Shown here: in pieces, positions 60,699 to 64,000 of the stretch
Position numbering within the stretch: the stretch's first letter is position 1
Layout of the letters: each line of letters begins with the position of its first letter
DNA from: Microbacterium sp. p3-SID336
GTDB taxonomy: Bacteria > Actinomycetota > Actinomycetes > Actinomycetales > Microbacteriaceae
NCBI RefSeq assembly: GCF_025143365.1
Contig: NZ_JALXPE010000012.1
Location: 1-64,000, forward strand
Reading direction: 5' to 3'
DNA: 64,000 nucleotides
Made by a program: the position numbers and the translations under genes
Notes under the pieces: generated by a model
What the model saw: only the letters and a program-made list of their open reading frames with translations
Told to the model about the DNA's origin: nothing
The model's database searches: none

Positions 60699-61172
60699 TC
60701 AGAGGTCGAGGCGGTACCGCACCATGGGTGCCCCGCCGAGGGGATGCGGTTCCGGTGACCCCACGGCACGGAACCCCGCGGCCTCATACAGTCGCACCGC
60801 GGGATTGCCCACGCGCACGCCCAGCTCGACCGCGGAGAAACCCGCCGCCCGCGACGCGTCGAGGGCATCCGCCAGAAGAGCCGACCCGATCCCGCGACCC
60901 GCCGCGCCGGGAGCGACCGCGATGCGCTCGAGTATCGCTACTGCCGGGTCCTTCGGGTGTGGCACCGTCACCACGAAACCCTCGGGCGTCGAGCCTGCAG
61001 TTGTCCCGCGTGCGACCGCGAACCGCGCGACCCCGCCCGCGAAGAGGCTGCGGGTGCGTGCGCTGACCGGCTCGACCTCCACCCGCCCGTCACGCTCGCG
61101 CAGCGCTTCCACCCATAGTTCGATGCACGGCTCCACGTCGGAAGGAATCCTGCCGTCCGCGATCTGCACCAT
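60699..61172 (-). CDS. GNAT family N-acetyltransferase
   Basis: A 157-aa acetyltransferase with acetyl-CoA motif ILERIAVAPGAAGRGIGSALLADAL (the RGIGSAL loop) and C-terminal VELGVRVGNPAVRLYEAAGFRAVG. Substrate unknown. Starts its own unit; the preceding gene ends 10 nt away on the other strand. Confidence 0.92.
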   Translation of the reverse strand: MVQIADGRIPSDVEPCIELWVEALRERDGRVEVEPVSARTRSLFAGGVARFAVARGTTAGSTPEGFVVTVPHPKDPAVAILERIAVAPGAAGRGIGSALLADALDASRAAGFSAVELGVRVGNPAVRLYEAAGFRAVGSPEPHPLGGAPMVRYRLDL

Positions 61173-61200
61173 GTCACGATCCTTGCACCTGGACTACGGC

Positions 61201-61413
61201 TCAGTCCCCCCCGGGCTCCCACCGCAGCAGATCCCCGGGCTGGCACTCCAGCGCGGCGCACAGCGCGTCGAGCGTGGTGAGGCGCACGGCCTTCGCGCGG
61301 CCGTTCTTCAGCACGGCGAGGTTCGTGGGGGTGATGCCGATCCGCTCGGCGAGCTCGCCGACGCCGATCTTCCTCCGCGCCATCATCACGTCGATGTCGA
61401 CCACGACCGGCAT
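61201..61413 (-). CDS. XRE family helix-turn-helix regulator (YozG-like)
   Basis: A 70-aa Cro/CI-type protein: IDVMMARRKIGVGELAERIGITPTNLAVLKNGRAKAVRLTTLDALCAALECQPGDLLRWEP. Its ATG shares bases with the stop of the DUF2975 gene (TGATG), a very common pair. Likely autoregulator of the two-gene unit. Confidence 0.92.
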   Translation of the reverse strand: MPVVVDIDVMMARRKIGVGELAERIGITPTNLAVLKNGRAKAVRLTTLDALCAALECQPGDLLRWEPGGD

Positions 61414-61901
61414 CAGATCACCTCGTCGTCGAGCTCGGAGCGCAGGGCCCGTGCCTCGGTGTCCCTGTCGATGGCCTGTCGCAGCAGCGCCTTCATCACG
61501 ACGACCAGCAGCGCCATCCCGGCCAGCACCACGCCGGCGCCGCCGATCAGTGCGACCACCCCGGGCGCGATCGAGCCCGGGGCAAGCAGCGCCGCCAGCA
61601 CCCACGTGAGCACGGCGGCGGCGACGATCGCACCGATGATCACGTCGACGGCCCGGAACGAGGATTCCGCGAAGATCGAGCCGCGCCGCACCTTCGTCAG
61701 CAGGATCCATACGCACACGCCGAACACCTGCATCGTGGCGACGCCCAGCACGAGGATCGTCACCAGGGCTACCCGCCCCCACTGCGCCTCGCCCTCCAGG
61801 TCGGCGTACACGAGCGGGGCGATCACGATCTGCACCACGAGTGAGCCGAGCAGCGCGATCGCGATCACGACCTGCAGCACGACGATCGTTCCCCTGGCCA
61901 T
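61413..61901 (-). CDS. DUF2975 membrane protein
   Basis: A 162-aa protein with four predicted helices (VVLQVVIAIALLGSLVVQIVIAPL; VALVTILVLGVATMQVFGVCVWILL; AVDVIIGAIVAAAVLTWVLAALLA; VALIGGAGVVLAGMALLVVVMKALL). Matches DUF2975, whose members pair with an XRE protein as seen here. Function unknown. Confidence 0.9.
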   Translation of the reverse strand: MARGTIVVLQVVIAIALLGSLVVQIVIAPLVYADLEGEAQWGRVALVTILVLGVATMQVFGVCVWILLTKVRRGSIFAESSFRAVDVIIGAIVAAAVLTWVLAALLAPGSIAPGVVALIGGAGVVLAGMALLVVVMKALLRQAIDRDTEARALRSELDDEVI

Positions 61902-61933
61902 GCTGATCCCTTCCGTCGAGAAACAATAGGAAT

Positions 61934-62045
61934 CTATCGTTAATCGTTCGATAGATCAAGAGCGCAGCGGAGGCTGCGCCCACGCTATTCCCGTGAAAAC
62001 TCCCACCCCGCATCCAGGGTGAGCGATATATCGTTAACTATCGTT
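61934..62045. promoter_or_regulatory. Divergent region with TATCGTTAA operators
   Basis: CTATCG-N9-CGATAG at 61934-61954 (containing TATCGTTAATCGTT) and TATATCGTTAACTATCGTT at about 62026-62044 share the word TATCGTTAA. They lie 33 bp before the DUF2975 start and 19 bp before the PadR start respectively, so one regulator may govern both. Confidence 0.6.
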
Positions 62046-62063
62046 GACGACTGGGAGGTCATC

Positions 62064-62693
62064 ATGAACAGCGCATTCCCCTCCAACCCGTTCGGCCCGA
62101 CCGGCTCCGACCGCGACGGCGGCTCCGGCGACTTCGCGTCCGGCCTCGGCAACCTGTTCGGCGGACCCCACGGCCCGGCCGGCGCGATCTTCGACGCCAT
62201 GGATCAGCTCCGCAAGTCGTTCGAGTCCCGCCCGTCCGGCGGCTCGCGCATGGCACGCGGCGACGTCCGCAGCGCCGTGCTGTCCCTCCTCGCCGAGCGC
62301 CCCATGCACGGCTACCAGATCATCAACGAGATCGCCGAGCGCAGCGGCGGCACGTGGAAGCCCAGCGCAGGCTCGGTCTACCCCACGCTCCAGCTGCTCG
62401 CCGACGAGGGTCTGATCGAAGCCGAGGAGCAGAACGGCCGCAAGACCTACTCGCTCACCGAGGCCGGTCGTGCCGTCGCGGCCGAGAGCACCGACACTCC
62501 GCCGTGGGTGCCGAACTCCGACAAGGACCGCACCCGCGACGCGCGCTACAGCGCGCTGCCGAAGGCCGGGGTCGACCTCGCCGCGGCCGCCGCCCAGGTG
62601 GGCCGCAGCGGTTCGCCGGAGCAGGTGCAGCAGGCCATCGAGGTGCTCGACGACGCCCGCCGTAGGCTGTACACGATCCTCGCTCAGGACTGA
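62064..62693 (+). CDS. PadR family transcriptional regulator
   Basis: A 209-aa regulator. A Gly/Pro-rich N-terminal part of about 60 residues (NPFGPTGSDRDGGSGDFASG...) precedes the PadR winged helix GDVRSAVLSLLAERPMHGYQIINEIAERSGGTWKPSAGSVYPTLQLLADEGLIEAEEQNGRKTYSLTEAG. GGGAGG lies before ATG 62064. Divergent from DUF2975/XRE with shared operator words; it may repress itself and that pair. Confidence 0.92.
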   Translation: MNSAFPSNPFGPTGSDRDGGSGDFASGLGNLFGGPHGPAGAIFDAMDQLRKSFESRPSGGSRMARGDVRSAVLSLLAERPMHGYQIINEIAERSGGTWKPSAGSVYPTLQLLADEGLIEAEEQNGRKTYSLTEAGRAVAAESTDTPPWVPNSDKDRTRDARYSALPKAGVDLAAAAAQVGRSGSPEQVQQAIEVLDDARRRLYTILAQD

Positions 62694-62738
62694 CCGCGTC
62701 GTGCGGCGTCCGGCGGGAGGCGGCGGAAGGATGACGCG

Positions 62739-64000
62739 ATGACGGAAGCTGCGGCACAGGGCGTGCACCGCGCCAGGTACCGTCGCATCCTCTCCTTCGC
62801 GAGCCGTGAGTTCCTCAAGATCTGGTGGTACGAGCTCGTGCTGCCGCGCTTCGGCATGTCGTCGATCGCGGAGCGGACGCGGTCTCGGCGGATGCAGCGG
62901 TTCGCGCGTCGCTTCCACACCCTCGCGGTCGAGCTCGGCGGGCTCATGATCAAGGTCGGGCAGTTCATGTCCTCCCGCCTCGACGTGCTGCCGCCGGAGA
63001 TCACCGCCGAGCTGGAGGGTCTGCAGGACGAGGTGCCCGCGGTCCCGACCCCGCAGATCCGCGCGCTGGCCGAAGCCGAGCTGGGCCTGCCCCTCGACCG
63101 CGTGTATGCGTGGTTCGACGACACCCCCGTCGCCGCGGCCTCGCTCGGCCAGGTGCACCGCGCCCGGCTCTCGGACGCCGACGCGGAGGACACGGGGCTG
63201 ACCGACGTCGTGGTCAAGGTGCAGCGCCCCGGCATCGACGAGATCGTCGCGGTCGACCTTGCGGCGCTCCGCCGCGTGGCCCGCTGGCTGACCCGCGTGC
63301 GGATCGTCGCCGACCGTGTGGACGCCCCCGCGCTCGTGGAGGAGTTCGCGGCCACGAGCTTCGAGGAGATCGACTACCTCCACGAGGCCCGCAGCGCCGA
63401 GCGGTTCCGCGAGAACTTCGCCGACGCCCCGCGCGTCGCCGCACCCGAGATCGTGTGGGAGCGCACCACGCGGCGCGTGCTCACCCTGTCCGACGTGACG
63501 GCGATCAAGATCAACGACACCACCGCGCTGCGCGCCGCCGGCATCGATCCGTCCGCGGTCGCCGACGCGTTCGCGGAGGTGATGTTCGACCAGGTGTTCA
63601 CGCACCGCTTCGTGCACGCCGACCCCCACCCCGGCAACATCTTCGTCACCCCGGTCCCCTCGGCGCAGGGCTTCCGCCTCACCTTCATCGACTTCGGCAT
63701 GATGGCCGAGGTGCCGGACAGCCTCCGCAACGGGCTGCGTACCCTGCTCATCGCGGTCACGGCACGCGACAGCCGTGGGCTCGTCGCCGCCGCGCAGGAG
63801 ATCGGCGTGCTGCTGCCCTCCGCCGACACGGGCGAACTGGAACGCGCGCTCACTGCCCTGTTCGCGCGCTTCGGCGGCATGGGCTTCGCCGAGCTGAGTC
63901 GCGTCGACCCGCGGGAGTTCCGCGACTTCGCCGACGAGTTCGGCGACATGGTGCGCCGCCTTCCGCTGCAGCTGCCGGAGGACATGCTGCTCCTCATCCG
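62739..64000 (+). CDS. ABC1/UbiB (AarF/ADCK) family protein, 3' end outside window
   Basis: Atypical kinase of the UbiB group, 420 residues visible. Motifs: LGGLMIKVGQFMSSRLDVLP (KxGQ), AAASLGQVHRARL (A-rich loop), VVVKVQRPGI (Lys), THRFVHADPHPGNIFV and LTFIDFGMM (DFG). GGAAGG lies 8 nt before the ATG at 62739. Members act in quinone or isoprenoid lipid metabolism. It follows the PadR gene by 45 bp on the same strand and could be controlled by it. Confidence 0.92.
   Translation, partial: MTEAAAQGVHRARYRRILSFASREFLKIWWYELVLPRFGMSSIAERTRSRRMQRFARRFHTLAVELGGLMIKVGQFMSSRLDVLPPEITAELEGLQDEVPAVPTPQIRALAEAELGLPLDRVYAWFDDTPVAAASLGQVHRARLSDADAEDTGLTDVVVKVQRPGIDEIVAVDLAALRRVARWLTRVRIVADRVDAPALVEEFAATSFEEIDYLHEARSAERFRENFADAPRVAAPEIVWERTTRRVLTLSDVTAIKINDTTALRAAGIDPSAVADAFAEVMFDQVFTHRFVHADPHPGNIFVTPVPSAQGFRLTFIDFGMMAEVPDSLRNGLRTLLIAVTARDSRGLVAAAQEIGVLLPSADTGELERALTALFARFGGMGFAELSRVDPREFRDFADEFGDMVRRLPLQLPEDMLLLI

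Overview
The window is very G+C-rich DNA with GC-biased third codon positions, SD-type ribosome-binding sites such as GAAGGAGATC, frequent GTG starts and many 1-8 nt gene overlaps. This, with the gene content (actinobacterial PurL without a fused PurS, PadR/TetR/WYL regulators, many ABC sugar systems), suggests an actinobacterium, most likely a Microbacteriaceae close to Microbacterium. The genus is an inference.

Region 1 (1-13063) is a catabolic cluster: an oligopeptide/opine-type ABC transporter (the first permease is cut by the window edge), a ceramidase-fold hydrolase, two SDRs and an enolase-superfamily enzyme on the + strand. Further on lie a divergent pair of units: SDR + NTF2-like protein (-), and 2-hydroxyacid dehydrogenase + fumarylacetoacetate-hydrolase-family enzyme (+). 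A palindrome centred on GCTATAGC lies before both parts and suggests one regulon, although dinB and a toxin-antitoxin pair sit between them.

Region 2 (13507-20845) holds a membrane-anchored unknown, a Gfo/Idh/MocA oxidoreductase, a phosphonate/phosphate-type ABC operon (phnD-C-E order) with a tyrosine phosphatase-like enzyme and a TetR regulator, a VOC protein and a DksA/TraR zinc-finger protein. Region 3 (21600-29654) has an MMPL transporter with a divergent TetR gene, purL with a small membrane protein, a VapBC-type pair and a WYL regulator.

Region 4 (30309-42163, - strand) is a sugar-utilisation locus: LacI repressor, ROK kinase, mannose-6-phosphate-isomerase-like enzyme, binding protein and two permeases, a six-hairpin glycosidase, a secreted propeller-like protein and an SGNH hydrolase. 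Three similar LacI-type operator sequences tie it together. Region 5 (42633-52147) is a mixture of small metabolic enzymes and regulators, an APC permease, and a divergent DUF4188/MerR pair with two operator copies.

Region 6 (52167-60688) is a defence-type island of visibly lower G+C: type I restriction-modification (hsdR, hsdS, hsdM), a 24-codon coupled ORF before hsdM, an Mrr-like nuclease and an EcsC-like protein with two calcium-loop motifs. Region 7 (60699-64000) carries a GNAT enzyme, a DUF2975/XRE pair, a divergent PadR regulator and the start of an ABC1/UbiB-family kinase.

The intergenic spaces are unusually repeat-rich. There are eight copies of a ~68-bp palindrome with GAAGGAGATC/GATCTCCTTC ends, three ~86-bp palindromes with ACAACTC...GAGTTGT ends, several tandem arrays, and two cases (the DksA-like gene and lacI) in which the 3' end of the gene is repeated downstream. 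No tRNA, rRNA, CRISPR array or insertion sequence was recognised.
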